This document shows, piece after piece, positions 1-9,700 of a stretch of 31,701 bases of DNA. Under the pieces are notes generated by a model. That model was not told the DNA's origin, made no database searches, and saw nothing but the letters and a program-made list of their open reading frames with translations. Numbering within the stretch: the first letter of the stretch is position 1; every line of letters begins with the position of its first letter. The translations under genes were made by a program, and so were the position numbers. The DNA comes from Coemansia sp. RSA 922. Lineage: Eukaryota > Kickxellomycota > Kickxellomycetes > Kickxellales > Kickxellaceae. The stretch spans positions 1 to 31,701 of the forward strand of contig JANBQS010000135.1 of assembly GCA_027577415.1 (NCBI GenBank), in the 5' to 3' direction.

Positions 1-343
1 AAGGAAGAGGGCACATGTTGTGGATCACCTTCTGTCTATCCAGCTGACAAAACAAGTGCCCTCTCTCTCTCTCTCTCTCACGCATACACGTAGAGCTTGT
101 CCTTTACCAGAAGAACTCCCGTGGTGGAGCTTGTGTGATGAAGAGAGGGAGGGCGCTTAGACTAGCCACTGTCCCCATTTTCTGCCTTCATTTATGCCGT
201 TTGAACACTGGTGACCCCTTTTGCCCGCCCACTCTCTGGTGGACGCCGATATGTGGCCTGGGCGACATATGAAGTATGCCTTCCGCATGACTAGTGTAAA
301 ATCACACAACCTTCGCCTTGCACTAACTGACCTGTGACCGTCA
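1..343. other. Upstream region of the first gene, no gene seen
   Basis: No convincing coding sequence lies here. It holds a (CT)9 tract at 61-78 and the presumed promoter and 5' leader of the gene starting at 344. Open frames on the minus strand run into the coding region of that gene and have no family-like features. Confidence 0.5.
61..78. repeat. (CT)9 dinucleotide repeat
   Basis: Nine uninterrupted CT units. Pyrimidine tracts are common in fungal promoters. Here it lies about 270 bases before the first ATG. Confidence 0.9.
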
Positions 344-1858
344 ATGGCTGAGCTTGAACTTGTAGACCAATGGGTGGCCGTTAGGAACGAGGGCAGTGGC
401 GTCATATCCCTGACATCTAGCGACAACGAAGACGAGTACGGTGACTTGCCAATGGACATACCGGCGGCCACCAATCTGGCTAACACGGAGAGAGAGCAGT
501 CCCTCATGGCTACTAGGCCGCCATTGAGCAGCAACCATCGTCAGCGGGACGACAGCACTACCGGGTTCCAGATCCCGCTAGAGGCGCGGAGGCACGAGTC
601 GAATTTGCCTGGTGAACCTCCTTACTATGCACCACCGCCGTCCGCGAGGCATTGGTCGGCAGCGGCCGAGGGGCAAGGTGCCAATTTGGAGGCCGAACAG
701 GCGGTGCACTTGCTGCGAGAGAGCGTGGTTAGCTTGCTCTCATCAGGCGGCTCAACTACCTCATCGGCTTCATCAGCACAACCCGGTGGAGGCGGGAGCA
801 CTGTCAACTCGCGGCGTCGCTATGGCTCGCTTCAACAGCAAGGTGCACACAGGGCTTCAAGATCTCCCAGCAGGCTATCCAAGATCAGCGAGCCCAGCTA
901 CCCGCCCTCTGCACCGCGCCGCCAGCTTACCGCGGACTTTGACCACTTTTCAGACATCGCCCTCACGTCAACCACCACACCGCCACATCACTACAATAAC
1001 CAATACCGCCAGTCAGCCAACACTGCCACTCACCGTCCGCCAACCACTACGCAGCTCCCTACGTATGAGGAGTTTAAACAGAGGCAGCAGAGTCAGAGAC
1101 AGCAGCAGCAGCAGCAGCAGCCGCAGGTTGTGCCAACTATGGCACCCGTTCCCTCTGTAATGCAACCAGTTGCAATGCCGCGCACTAACGAGCCCCAGCC
1201 ATCAACTATCTCCGCCCCAGCACAGCCTCTGACTCGTTTCCAGAGCCACCATCATCCCTTGCTGGGAAGCACGCAGCAGCAGCTCTACTCCGAGCCCATG
1301 TCGGAGGCGATGTCGCGCGCTACCTATTCGCCATTTGCGTCGATTCGTACTGTGTCGCCTGTCCTGGTAACTGAGGAGAGCGTGGCTGATATCAACGCGT
1401 TCAATCCCAGCGTGAGCAGGGCTCAGGCCGAGGCAGCGCTACAGCAAGCGATCTTGTGTCCACTAAAGTCATTCAGCTCATCCAGATACTCAAGGTACGT
1501 ACAATATCTCAAGCAAATAAGTTTTATGGTTTGTAACTATGTGCTCAATAATTTGGTGACGTGTGTGTATTGTGTTTATTGCCAAACTGCATACTTGCAA
1601 AAGGGCAATAGCGAGTACGTCGGTCATAGTACTAACAACAACGACAGCTCCGAGAAGGCGAGGAATGCCACATTCGGCAGCAGCGGACACGGCCGTGGTA
1701 GCAACAGCAGTTGCTCGGCGCAGACCTGGGCAAAGTATACAGGCTATGCGATCGTCGGGTTTGGAGTCGGCACGCTGGTCGGGATGTTGTGCTTTGACAT
1801 GGCCGCCACTGCGGCGCCCAAGGCTACGCGCACCATTCCAATTGCGGCTGGCTTCTAG
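344..1858 (+). CDS. Unrecognised low-complexity protein with C-terminal membrane segment (two exons)
   Basis: I do not recognise a family. The ATG at 344 opens an acidic N-terminus followed by a long Ser/Pro/Gln-rich, probably disordered region with a poly-Gln tract near residue 250. An intron is likely at 1495-1647: GTACGT donor, TACTAAC branch site at 1630-1636, CAG acceptor. Joining 344-1494 to 1648-1858 gives about 453 residues. The intron is 153 bases long with no in-frame stop, so the unspliced frame also stays open (504 codons). The last exon has a Gly-rich hydrophobic stretch (YTGYAIVGFGVGTLVGMLCF) near the C-terminus, which could be a tail anchor. Just before the donor, the frame with codons from 1450 reads a helix-like stretch (DLVSTKVIQLIQILK), so the exon structure around 1360-1500 could differ (a second small intron or an indel). 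The gene is real with good probability; its function is unknown. Confidence 0.6.
   Translation: MAELELVDQWVAVRNEGSGVISLTSSDNEDEYGDLPMDIPAATNLANTEREQSLMATRPPLSSNHRQRDDSTTGFQIPLEARRHESNLPGEPPYYAPPPSARHWSAAAEGQGANLEAEQAVHLLRESVVSLLSSGGSTTSSASSAQPGGGGSTVNSRRRYGSLQQQGAHRASRSPSRLSKISEPSYPPSAPRRQLTADFDHFSDIALTSTTTPPHHYNNQYRQSANTATHRPPTTTQLPTYEEFKQRQQSQRQQQQQQQPQVVPTMAPVPSVMQPVAMPRTNEPQPSTISAPAQPLTRFQSHHHPLLGSTQQQLYSEPMSEAMSRATYSPFASIRTVSPVLVTEESVADINAFNPSVSRAQAEAALQQAILCPLKSFSSSRYSRYVQYLKQISFMVCNYVLNNLVTCVYCVYCQTAYLQKGNSEYVGHSTNNNDSSEKARNATFGSSGHGRGSNSSCSAQTWAKYTGYAIVGFGVGTLVGMLCFDMAATAAPKATRTIPIAAGF
1495..1647 (+). other. Putative frame-preserving intron
   Basis: The GTACGT donor follows AAG. A perfect TACTAAC branch motif lies at 1630-1636, 11 bases before the CAG acceptor ending at 1647. 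The length is 153 (3n) and no stop falls in the reading frame. Base composition shifts towards T and A inside. A weaker alternative acceptor (AAAAG) ends at 1603. Confidence 0.7.
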
Positions 1859-2070
1859 ATGACATATCAGCCCTTCCATAGTTGCATTTTCTTTCAATTG
1901 TATCACAAGTATGTGCAAAAATTTTAAACAATAGGTGTGCGTCGTGATGTGGTGATGTGGCTATGGAAAATGTATGCGTGGAGAAAAATTAGGCCTCTCC
2001 CTCTTTAATTTTCTTCCGAGCTTATTTAATTTTTCGTTTTCTTTTTCTATTGAATTACACAAATTCACAC

Positions 2071-4569
2071 ATGGCCTCACTATCGAGTTACCTGTTTTCG
2101 ACGCTGTCCAAGGTCGGCAGCATTGGCGGCAGTGGCATACCGGATTTCCACTACACGATTGGCGACAAAATAGAGGCCTTTGTCGGGAAGAGCATTTGGG
2201 ACGTCCACCATTCAACCCGCACCAACGACGCCAAGCAAGAGGCAACGGTGTTTGTTCTTGCCAAGGCGCGTGGTTCCAGCTATACTGCCGTGGCGCAAAA
2301 CACGCTGAAGCGCATGCGAACGCTGCGGCATCCGGGCATACTACGGTACTTGGAAGGAGCAGAGACTGCCGAAGCCGTGTACATTGCGACTGAGCCAGTG
2401 ACACCGCTGACACAAGCCTTGGATGTCGACAAGAGCGAAGAGCTGAGGCAGTGGGGGCTGTACAAAATCGCAGAGACGATGCGATTTATCAACGAGGACT
2501 GCAAATTGCTCCACGCAAACTTGTCGGCAGCCTCAGTGTTTGTCACCAAGGCTGGCGAGTGGAAACTGGGCGGGCTGGAACTCGTAGACTCGCCAACACC
2601 AGCTACTGCCGCTGGCGGTAGCAACAGCCAGCAACAGCAAGCATATCGTTACTACACGGGCGTAATACCAGGATATTCGGCTCGCATGGCGCCCGAACTT
2701 GAGGGCCAGAAATGGGACATTGTTGAAAAGGCAAAACCCGGCGCTGTCGACGGTTGGTACCTGGCGTGCCTGGTATCTGAGGTGTACAACGGCGGACTGC
2801 GGTCTGCATCGCAGCTTCAAACGCAGGGCCAGATCCCGGCTCCACTCTGGGCACTCTGCCAACGACTGCTAATACCAGACCTGCGCCGCCGCATGTCGCC
2901 TAGCGGCTTCTTGCAGACGGCATCGCGCCAGGGCGGATTCTTGGACTCGGAGTTTATAAAGGCCAGTATATTTCTCGAAAACATTGCCGTCAAGGAAGAG
3001 GGCGAAAAGGCGGCGTTTTTCTCGGGGCTCGACGCACTAATTCCCGGCTTTCCGCAAGCGTTCTCAAAGTACAAGATCTTGCCCGAGCTTTTAAAGCTAA
3101 TGGAGTTTGGCGGCGGGGATGCAAAGGTACTCAGTGGCATTATTCAGATCGGCAAGGGTCTAGATGAGCAAGAGTACAATGACTTGGTGACTCCGGCGAT
3201 TGTCCAGCTGTTTAGCTCAAACGACCGCGCGCTCCGCTTCAGCTTGCTCGAGTACATGGACAGCTTCATACAGGCGATTCCGTCGGCGGTAGTCTCCAAG
3301 CGAGTATTTCCTAATTTTGTCACTGGGTTCCTCGATACCGCGCCAGCCATTCGCGAGGCCACCGTCAAGGCCTCGTTAGCAATCGCGCCCAAACTAGGAC
3401 AAAAGACGCTCAACTCCGATTTGGTCAAGCAACTGGTGCGTCTGGTGGCTGATCCCGAGCCTGGGATTCGTACTAACACGCTTATTTGCATAGGCAAGCT
3501 GTGCACAGCCAAGGAGGGCGTTCTGGATCTCGACGGCGACGGCGTGTCCGAATCTTCTCACCGCTATGTCATCTGTCCAGCACTATTGCAAGCGCTCCGC
3601 GACCCATTCCCACCCGTACGCTCAGCCTCGCTGGCCGTGTCTACCGCTTGTGCATCCAAGTGGGAGGCAGCAGAGATTGCGCGTCGTGTCATACCCTGTC
3701 TCTCTCCATTGCTAATCGATGGAGAGAAGCCAGTGCGTATGGCGGCGCTAAAGTGCTTAAATGCCATGGTCAGCCGCGTAGAGGCTTATTCGCAGACATT
3801 GCCAGATACAATGGCGAAAAAGGTTGTAGTTCCCTCAAATGCGTTGGCGACTGTTGCTGCAGGTCAGGCTAGTGGAAGTGCGCAAGCAGAGGCCGCTGCT
3901 AGCATGGCCGCATCTGACACGTGGGGAGGATGGGCCGTCTCCTCGCTTTCGAGTACATTCAGTGGTGCGCTCTCACTAGCGTCATCGTCGTTGCCAATTG
4001 GCCAGCAGCAACCGCTATCCACCACCATCGCTGCCGAGGTATCTGAACCTGAGAAGAACAAGGCATTTGCATCTGCCGCAGCGCCTAAACCTGCAGCGGC
4101 CACTTCGGGCAGCAGCGGCAGTGGATGGGAGTTTAACGACGATGCTTGGGGGAATGATGACCCCGTGGGTGACGGCTGGAATGACAACGACGACGAAGAT
4201 GGATGGAACGCCCATGCCCTTTCTACAGAGGCGTCCATGCCTGCATCAATTGCCGCCACAGCCGCCACAACCTCTTCGTCTAGCTACACACCAGCTGCTG
4301 GACCCAAGTCGGGCGGAATGACAATGTCGGGTACGCGGCAGCAGACACTACTGCAGCCTATTGCAGCACCAGCTGGCTCCATGCCAGTAGCACCAAAGAC
4401 TTTTCAAAAACTGGCCGGATCAACGGCTAATATTACTCGTAAGCCAGCGACAGGAGAACCTGGCTCCACTACTACCGCGCCGCGCCGCAAGGGCTTGGGG
4501 GCTATGAAGCTTGGGGGAGGCGGTGCATCTAAAAACACACCGCCGTCGAATTTAAATGACTTTTTTTAG
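2071..4569 (+). CDS. Scy1-like pseudokinase (SCYL1/Cex1 family)
   Basis: A protein of 832 residues in one exon. Residues about 20-290 form a degenerate protein-kinase fold. The catalytic loop position reads HANLSAASVF around 148 instead of HRD, and the DFG position reads GGLE, so it should be catalytically dead. HEAT-like repeats follow at about 330-570 (for example VICPALLQALRDPFPPVRSA). The tail is low-complexity with acidic Trp motifs near 684-710 (WEFNDDAWGNDD), then a basic GLGAMKLGGGG segment that resembles the end of SCYL1. Family members act in COPI-dependent Golgi-ER traffic and, in yeast (Cex1), in cytoplasmic tRNA export. The frame is open from 2050, but the codon there is TTG; the first ATG is at 2071. 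No classical C-terminal dilysine motif is seen; it ends NDFF. Confidence 0.92.
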   Translation: MASLSSYLFSTLSKVGSIGGSGIPDFHYTIGDKIEAFVGKSIWDVHHSTRTNDAKQEATVFVLAKARGSSYTAVAQNTLKRMRTLRHPGILRYLEGAETAEAVYIATEPVTPLTQALDVDKSEELRQWGLYKIAETMRFINEDCKLLHANLSAASVFVTKAGEWKLGGLELVDSPTPATAAGGSNSQQQQAYRYYTGVIPGYSARMAPELEGQKWDIVEKAKPGAVDGWYLACLVSEVYNGGLRSASQLQTQGQIPAPLWALCQRLLIPDLRRRMSPSGFLQTASRQGGFLDSEFIKASIFLENIAVKEEGEKAAFFSGLDALIPGFPQAFSKYKILPELLKLMEFGGGDAKVLSGIIQIGKGLDEQEYNDLVTPAIVQLFSSNDRALRFSLLEYMDSFIQAIPSAVVSKRVFPNFVTGFLDTAPAIREATVKASLAIAPKLGQKTLNSDLVKQLVRLVADPEPGIRTNTLICIGKLCTAKEGVLDLDGDGVSESSHRYVICPALLQALRDPFPPVRSASLAVSTACASKWEAAEIARRVIPCLSPLLIDGEKPVRMAALKCLNAMVSRVEAYSQTLPDTMAKKVVVPSNALATVAAGQASGSAQAEAAASMAASDTWGGWAVSSLSSTFSGALSLASSSLPIGQQQPLSTTIAAEVSEPEKNKAFASAAAPKPAAATSGSSGSGWEFNDDAWGNDDPVGDGWNDNDDEDGWNAHALSTEASMPASIAATAATTSSSSYTPAAGPKSGGMTMSGTRQQTLLQPIAAPAGSMPVAPKTFQKLAGSTANITRKPATGEPGSTTTAPRRKGLGAMKLGGGGASKNTPPSNLNDFF

Positions 4570-4957
4570 GGCGTTCAAACAATGTTGACTAGAAACAGCA
4601 ACGTGAAATTATCTAGACGATAGCAACAACTCGTGTATGTCCCGAGGGCTACGAGTTTTTTTGCAGCATTTGTGGCACTCCGAGGGGCTTACGACCTGTG
4701 ACAAAGCGCATAGTATAAACGATATCCTGTTTTTTTCTTTTCTTCAAGTCAAAACATTTAGCTTGAAGACAAGTTTGTTGTTGAGTTGTGTCCGCCACAG
4801 CTTCCATGCTACGACAGGGGCAATATGGAGCGTTCCACTCACGGGTATAAAGAAGCAGCGTTTGGCGACTGTTCTGGCGTTTGGCCATCTCATACTCCAT
4901 TTGCTCTCAATCTAGCCTACTCAAGCTCTCTTTCTGACTCTTATACTACTCGTTAAC
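4570..4957. other. Intergenic region, promoter of first small secreted peptide
   Basis: No gene of known type. It contains the 3' flank of the Scy1-like gene and a TATA box at 4846-4851. Short open frames here lack family-like features. Confidence 0.5.
4846..4851 (+). promoter_or_regulatory. TATA box of small secreted peptide gene 1
   Basis: TATAAA lies 112 bases before the ATG at 4958, consistent with TATA spacing at other genes in this window. Confidence 0.6.
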
Positions 4958-5125
4958 ATGCAGCTCTACGTGTTCGCTCTGCTCGCCCTTGTCGCTACTG
5001 CGATTGCCAATCCTATCGACAAGCCTAGCTTAGGAAGCGGAAGTGACGAACACCACAATGGCCTAGGCCTGGGCCTGGGCTTGGGCGTTGGTGTTGGACT
5101 GGGCGTTGGTGGCAATCGCCGTTAA
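4958..5125 (+). CDS. Small secreted Gly-rich peptide 1 (55 aa)
   Basis: A short gene with a clear signal peptide (MQLYVFALLALVATAIA, likely cut near residue 17). A short polar His/Asp segment follows, then a C-terminal run in which Gly alternates with Leu or Val (GLGLGLGLGVGVGLGV), ending NRR. It has no cysteines. The signal peptide is nearly identical to that of the gene at 6000 in both protein and DNA, so the two are paralogs. The alternating Gly-hydrophobic pattern could form beta-rich assemblies or insert in membranes, but this is inference. A TATA box lies 112 bases upstream. I know no named family; a secreted effector, wall component or antimicrobial-like peptide are all possible. Confidence 0.75.
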   Translation: MQLYVFALLALVATAIANPIDKPSLGSGSDEHHNGLGLGLGLGVGVGLGVGGNRR

Positions 5126-5999
5126 GCAGTGCTAATGGCGATTTGTTTTTTTTTTCAAATGCAGTTTTTATTCTATTATATTATTCACGTATTATCTTTT
5201 TGACGATTATAATACAATTATACCCTATATTTATTCAAAGTAATTTCGCAACCACGTTATTGACATGTATAGGAATTCCGATGTTTTGGTCTCTCCAATC
5301 AGAGATCATATAAATTGTCGGTATAGCACCGCTATCACAAATCTGATATACTCCTTCTTTCATATGCTCTATAAAAGTAGTATTAAATATATGAACCTGG
5401 TTTTATTTTTTGGACTACTGACTTATTTTGTGTTGGACTCCATCGACTCGTCCGGACAGCTTAGAAAGCGCCAGCACAACAGATCTAGCGGTAGAGAATG
5501 GCTTAAGTTACAACGTAATCCAGCTTCGCTACTAGCAACAAACAATACAACAAACGAGTCTTGTGAAGGCTGCGCGATTTGAGTGTGGCGTGTAGGTGGG
5601 AGGATGTCTGATCAAGGGCAGGTCTTTGTTATTGATAGGTAAAGTATATCAAGTCGAGTAATGGCTATAGCCCTTCACCACGAGTAAACAAAGCAAGAGG
5701 AATTCCCGCGTATATGTGGGAAGTAGCGGCGTGCGATCTATGGAAAGCTACAGATAGCGCAAATATGTCTTTTTTTTATCACACGTTGAACTCACTAGAC
5801 ATTACACGCCCTTGTGCGCAAAAAAGTTACACGCCATATACTCCCACCGAGCTCAAACGAGGACTCGCGAAAAAGAAACGTTGTAATGCCATGCGAGCAT
5901 AAAATAAAAGCCAATTCGGCTTTAGTTTTTTTTGAAGCTCGAAATACAACTTTTTATTCTTTCAAATTCTCATCGCAAGACTTTAACATATCCGTGAAT
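5126..5999. other. Spacer inside the secreted-peptide island
   Basis: AT-rich spacer. Apart from the weak candidate at 5391-5582, I see only a TATA-like ATAAAATAAAAG near 5899-5910, about 95 bases before the ATG at 6000, which probably serves the second peptide gene. Confidence 0.5.
5391..5582 (+). CDS. Possible small secreted peptide (63 aa), unrelated to its neighbours
   Basis: From the ATG at 5391 the frame encodes a hydrophobic N-terminus (MNLVLFFGLLTYFVLDSIDS), a basic RKR site near 27 that could be cut by a Kex2-type protease, sequons in NNTTNES near the end, and a Cys pair (CEGC) at the C-terminus. It lies inside the secreted-peptide island. Against it: the only TATAAAAG (5370-5377) is too close to the ATG, and the frame is open upstream to 5265. 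It may be a chance ORF. Confidence 0.25.
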   Translation: MNLVLFFGLLTYFVLDSIDSSGQLRKRQHNRSSGREWLKLQRNPASLLATNNTTNESCEGCAI

Positions 6000-6143
6000 A
6001 TGCAGCTCTACATTTTCGCCCTGCTCGCCCTTGTAGCGACCACTATCGCCGCACCACTCGGTGGCTCCGGCAGCAACAGTGGAGGAAACCATGGACTCAC
6101 CGTTGGAGCCGAACTCGGAGTTAACATCGGCCTTAATCCCTAA
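6000..6143 (+). CDS. Small secreted Gly-rich peptide 2 (47 aa)
   Basis: The signal peptide MQLYIFALLALVATTIA matches peptide 1 at most positions. The mature part is Gly/Ser/Asn-rich (LGGSGSNSGGNHG) and ends in a looser alternating Gly pattern (GLTVGAELGVNIGLNP). There are no cysteines. The frame is open to 5814, but the upstream part has no conserved features, and the paralog alignment fixes the ATG at 6000. A TATA-like ATAAAATAAAAG lies about 95 bases upstream. Confidence 0.72.
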   Translation: MQLYIFALLALVATTIAAPLGGSGSNSGGNHGLTVGAELGVNIGLNP

Positions 6144-6455
6144 ATACAAATAGCGCAACCTTTACTCCTTTTCGATTCAGTTCTAAATACAACAATCAAA
6201 TGTACCAGTGAATCCGAAACATGTCTGAAACAGTCACCTCAGTGAATGGAGAGTTAGACACAGGAATCCTCTACCACTACTGCTGTGAATGTGAAATCAG
6301 CTACTACTAATATAACATGTTCCTTACAAATAAGATGGGAAAACAGTACGGGTGTTCCTCGATTTACTTAAGTAGCAATAGCGCTTTCCTCCGCCGTACC
6401 AAAGGAACATCCATAGCCACTCAAATATATCCTCCATCACCAACTCACTATAGTA
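6144..6455. other. Spacer between secreted peptide genes 2 and 3
   Basis: AT-rich. A 29-codon ORF (6221-6310) and the first part of the frame at 6317 are open but show no supporting signal. It presumably carries the promoter of the gene at 6456. Confidence 0.4.
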
Positions 6456-6677
6456 ATGCAGCTCCATACTCTTGCTCTCCTCGCCGCCATCGCCGCGGTC
6501 GCTTCCGCTTCGCCATGCATCTGTTCAAAGAACGCAGCAACCATCAAAATAAAGATCGGCACCGTTGAAAGCGCAACGGCAAACACAGCTACATCCACTT
6601 GCACCAGCTCCAGCAGTGATCAGAATGGCTACGGAGTCAGCATTGGCCTCGGCTTGGGACTCGGCATCCACCTTTAA
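6456..6677 (+). CDS. Small secreted peptide 3 with three cysteines (73 aa)
   Basis: A third and more divergent member. The signal peptide starts MQLHTLALLAAIAAVASA. The mature part has a CIC pair directly after the cleavage region, a Thr/Ala/Ser-rich middle with one more Cys, and a C-terminal GVSIGLGLGLGIHL that repeats the alternating Gly pattern of peptide 1. Position, orientation and shared start and end motifs link it to the two upstream genes. An odd cysteine number allows one disulfide plus a free thiol or a dimer. It converges on CHD1, whose stop is about 115 bases downstream. Confidence 0.72.
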   Translation: MQLHTLALLAAIAAVASASPCICSKNAATIKIKIGTVESATANTATSTCTSSSSDQNGYGVSIGLGLGLGIHL

Positions 6678-6791
6678 AAAAATGATAGATACACTTTAAT
6701 TCTTTCAATAAAACGTTTTTTAGCATATAGGATTAAACATCAAGTATTAACGAAGACACAAAAAAAATATAAATATAGTATTTGGTTTGGT

Positions 6792-9700
6792 TCACTGCTG
6801 TCGGCGACTCTCCTTACGCGACGGACGTGCACCCCCATTTCCGCTCGCAGATCTGGACTGACTGCGCCCATTCCCATGAGACGACGAAGACCGATGGGCG
6901 CTGCTGCGCTGATGGCCACTATGATGATTGTCTCTAGAACTCGAGCCGTTACCGCGGTCCAAGGCAAACAGTGCTGACGGGCGCGGCATGCTATCACCGT
7001 CCTCGGTCACTGGCCCATCGGCAGTCATCTCGCTCTTGCTATATGAGCGCTGGCGACTCCGATGATAATGGTGGCCGTCGACATCTCGGCTCTGACTGCG
7101 CGTGGGGCTCTTACTGAAGCTGCGGCTATGACTACGGCTGCGACTACGGTGGCTGTGGCGAGATCGATGTCCGTGGTGATGGTGACTCCGTGGCGGGCTG
7201 CTCATATCAACCGATGGTTGTTGCTGCTGCTGTTGCGGGTGCTCGAAATGACGACCACCACCAGCCGACAACGCTGATGACGACACAGGCGGTGAAGCGT
7301 TACTGGCGGCACTGCTCTCCTCGAGCCGCTCAAACAGACGCACAAGCTTGGTGTACTCCACGGTACTTCTCCAAAAGTATGTCACAAAGACCCACAGATG
7401 ACGATACAACCGGTCTACATTCTCGCCACTCTGCTGTGCATGCTTGTCGTCAATAACGGCGCGGATGTGGCGGCCGATGGGCAACAAGCACTCACTGATG
7501 AGCTTGACTTTGCTGTTGGCAGACTTTGTGTGCTCGGCCTCGTCGCGCAGGCGCTGCAGGAAGCGCTTGACGGGCCGCATCAGGTCCTTGCACGCGCGCT
7601 CGTCCATGGAATCAGGATCCGACATCTCGCCATCCTCGGCAGCAGCAACGTCGCCCGGCATGCGAGGCGGCGGTTGTGTCTCATACGCATGTTGCTCACC
7701 GCCATAGCCCTCGTTGTTGGCGCTAACGCTTGCAGTATCAGACTCCTCGCCCGACTTCCCGCGACGCTTACGACTGCCGCCAGATGTGGCCAGACGTAGC
7801 GGCGTCGTACTACTAGGAGGCTTATTCTTGCTCTCCTCGCCGTCACGCAGCACCTTGAGCAAGTACTCGCCACGACGCACCAGGTGTGTAGCCTTTGGCG
7901 CGACAATACGCTTCCCGCCGCCTCCAGCAGCTCCGGCTCCCCTCACCGTGCCACTGGCGCCAGAAGCGCTGACCGCAGGCTGTGAGCTAGCAGCAGCTTT
8001 TTCGTCCGCAGGAGTCAGGAACAGCTTCTTCTGCAAGCCAAGATCAGGGTCGGCTTGGATGCGGTCCCAATTGCCAAAGCCATGGCGGAAGATGCCGACC
8101 AGCAGCATGGCATCCTCGCGCTGGCCCCACAAACACGACCAGTGGTGCACGGGCTTCAGCATCACGCCAATGCGGAACTTGGTCGCGTCCTCGCGCAGCT
8201 GAGGCTGGTCGACCAGTCGGCGGCTCAACACAGCCAAGTCTGATGCGCGCTGCGCTACTACTCCGGCATTGACGCTGGTGACGCCGCGGAAGGTTACCAG
8301 CACGGCCTTGGCGTTGCGCTTAAAGCCGCTGACGACATCTTCATCGTCAGCTACCTCCATCTCGGCTGCCCCAGTGTTGTGCATGTTGCTGCGCAGCGCA
8401 TCCTCACACGCCTTGATCAGCTCAGCACCCACGCTGCGCACAGAGTCGGCGTCCTTGCCATCCAGCTCAGCCTCAGCCACAACCTCGGCAAAGCGGTGCT
8501 CGGGACTGCCAAACTTTTGAATGGCGCGGATCAGCGCGCGCACTTCCTTCTCCGAAAAGGCGCGCGGGTCATTGCTGCGCCGCTTTGATCCGCCGGCCTT
8601 CCGCCTACCGCCATGGCCACTGCTGCTCACTGACGCTGATGAGTCGTCATCCGAGAAGCCGCCCGAGTTGCTCGCTGTCGCTACGTTCGGCGCATCATCG
8701 GCATACGACACGCGGGCGCGGCGGCGGCGGTAATGCAGCTCAGCCTCTTGCTTCTGCTGCTCCTCAAACTCGATGCGCTGGCGGTCCTCCTCGGGGATAA
8801 TGTCGTCCCACGACATGCCACCGCCACTGCCATAGTCGGCTACTTTGAACTGGCTCAAAAAGTCGTCAGCGACGCCAGCCTCAGATGTCTCGGCCTGCTC
8901 AGCGTCCTCCAGCATCTTGTCCAGGTCCATATCATCGAGGCGGTGCTGCTGCATGTTTGCATTGTTGTCGGCAAACATACTGCTTGCTCCAAACTTGAGG
9001 ATTGCCGCCAGCTCTTCACGCGAAAACGCGGAACTGCCTGCGCTCCCCAGTTTCCCCTGCTTTGTGCGCTCGATCTGCTTGCGCTCAGTCTCAGTCACAT
9101 GCAGCCCCGACGTGTCCATGCCCTTGATGATGCAGTACTCGAGCACCATCTTGCGCTTGGCACGCTCCAGGATATCCTCTTCGATCGTGTTCTTTGACAC
9201 AAACCGATACACTGCCACTTGCTTCTTTTGCCCGATACGATGCGCACGCGCCATTGCTTGCATATCTGCCTGCGGGTTAAAGTCCGAGTCATACAGGATA
9301 ACCGTGTCGGCTGTCTCGAGGTTGATGCCCAGTCCACCTGCGCGTGTGCTCAGCAAGAACACAAAGTCTGGCGACCCTGGGGCGTTGTAATGCTCAATCG
9401 ACCGCTTGCGCACCTCCGACGCCACGGAGCCATCCAGGCGCTGATAGGCATATCCACGCATGGCCATGTAGTCAGCCAAAATGTCCAGCATGCGCACCAT
9501 CTGCGAGAATATCAGCACACGGTGTCCGCCGTTCTTCAGCTTCGCCAGTAGCTTGTCCAGCAACACCATTTTGCCGCTGTGGTTCACCAGCCCCCGTAGC
9601 ACTTCCTCCTTGCCCTCCACATGAGTCTCGGCATTGGGGAACAAGTACGGGTGGTTGCTGGCCTTCTTCAGCTCCACCATGATGTTCAGCAACGACATCT

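Noticed and set aside
2050..2070. Upstream start for the Scy1-like protein
   Set aside because: The codon at 2050 is TTG; the first ATG is at 2071.
6221..6310. 29-codon ORF with CCEC
   Set aside because: Too short, no signal peptide, no match to the neighbouring peptide family.
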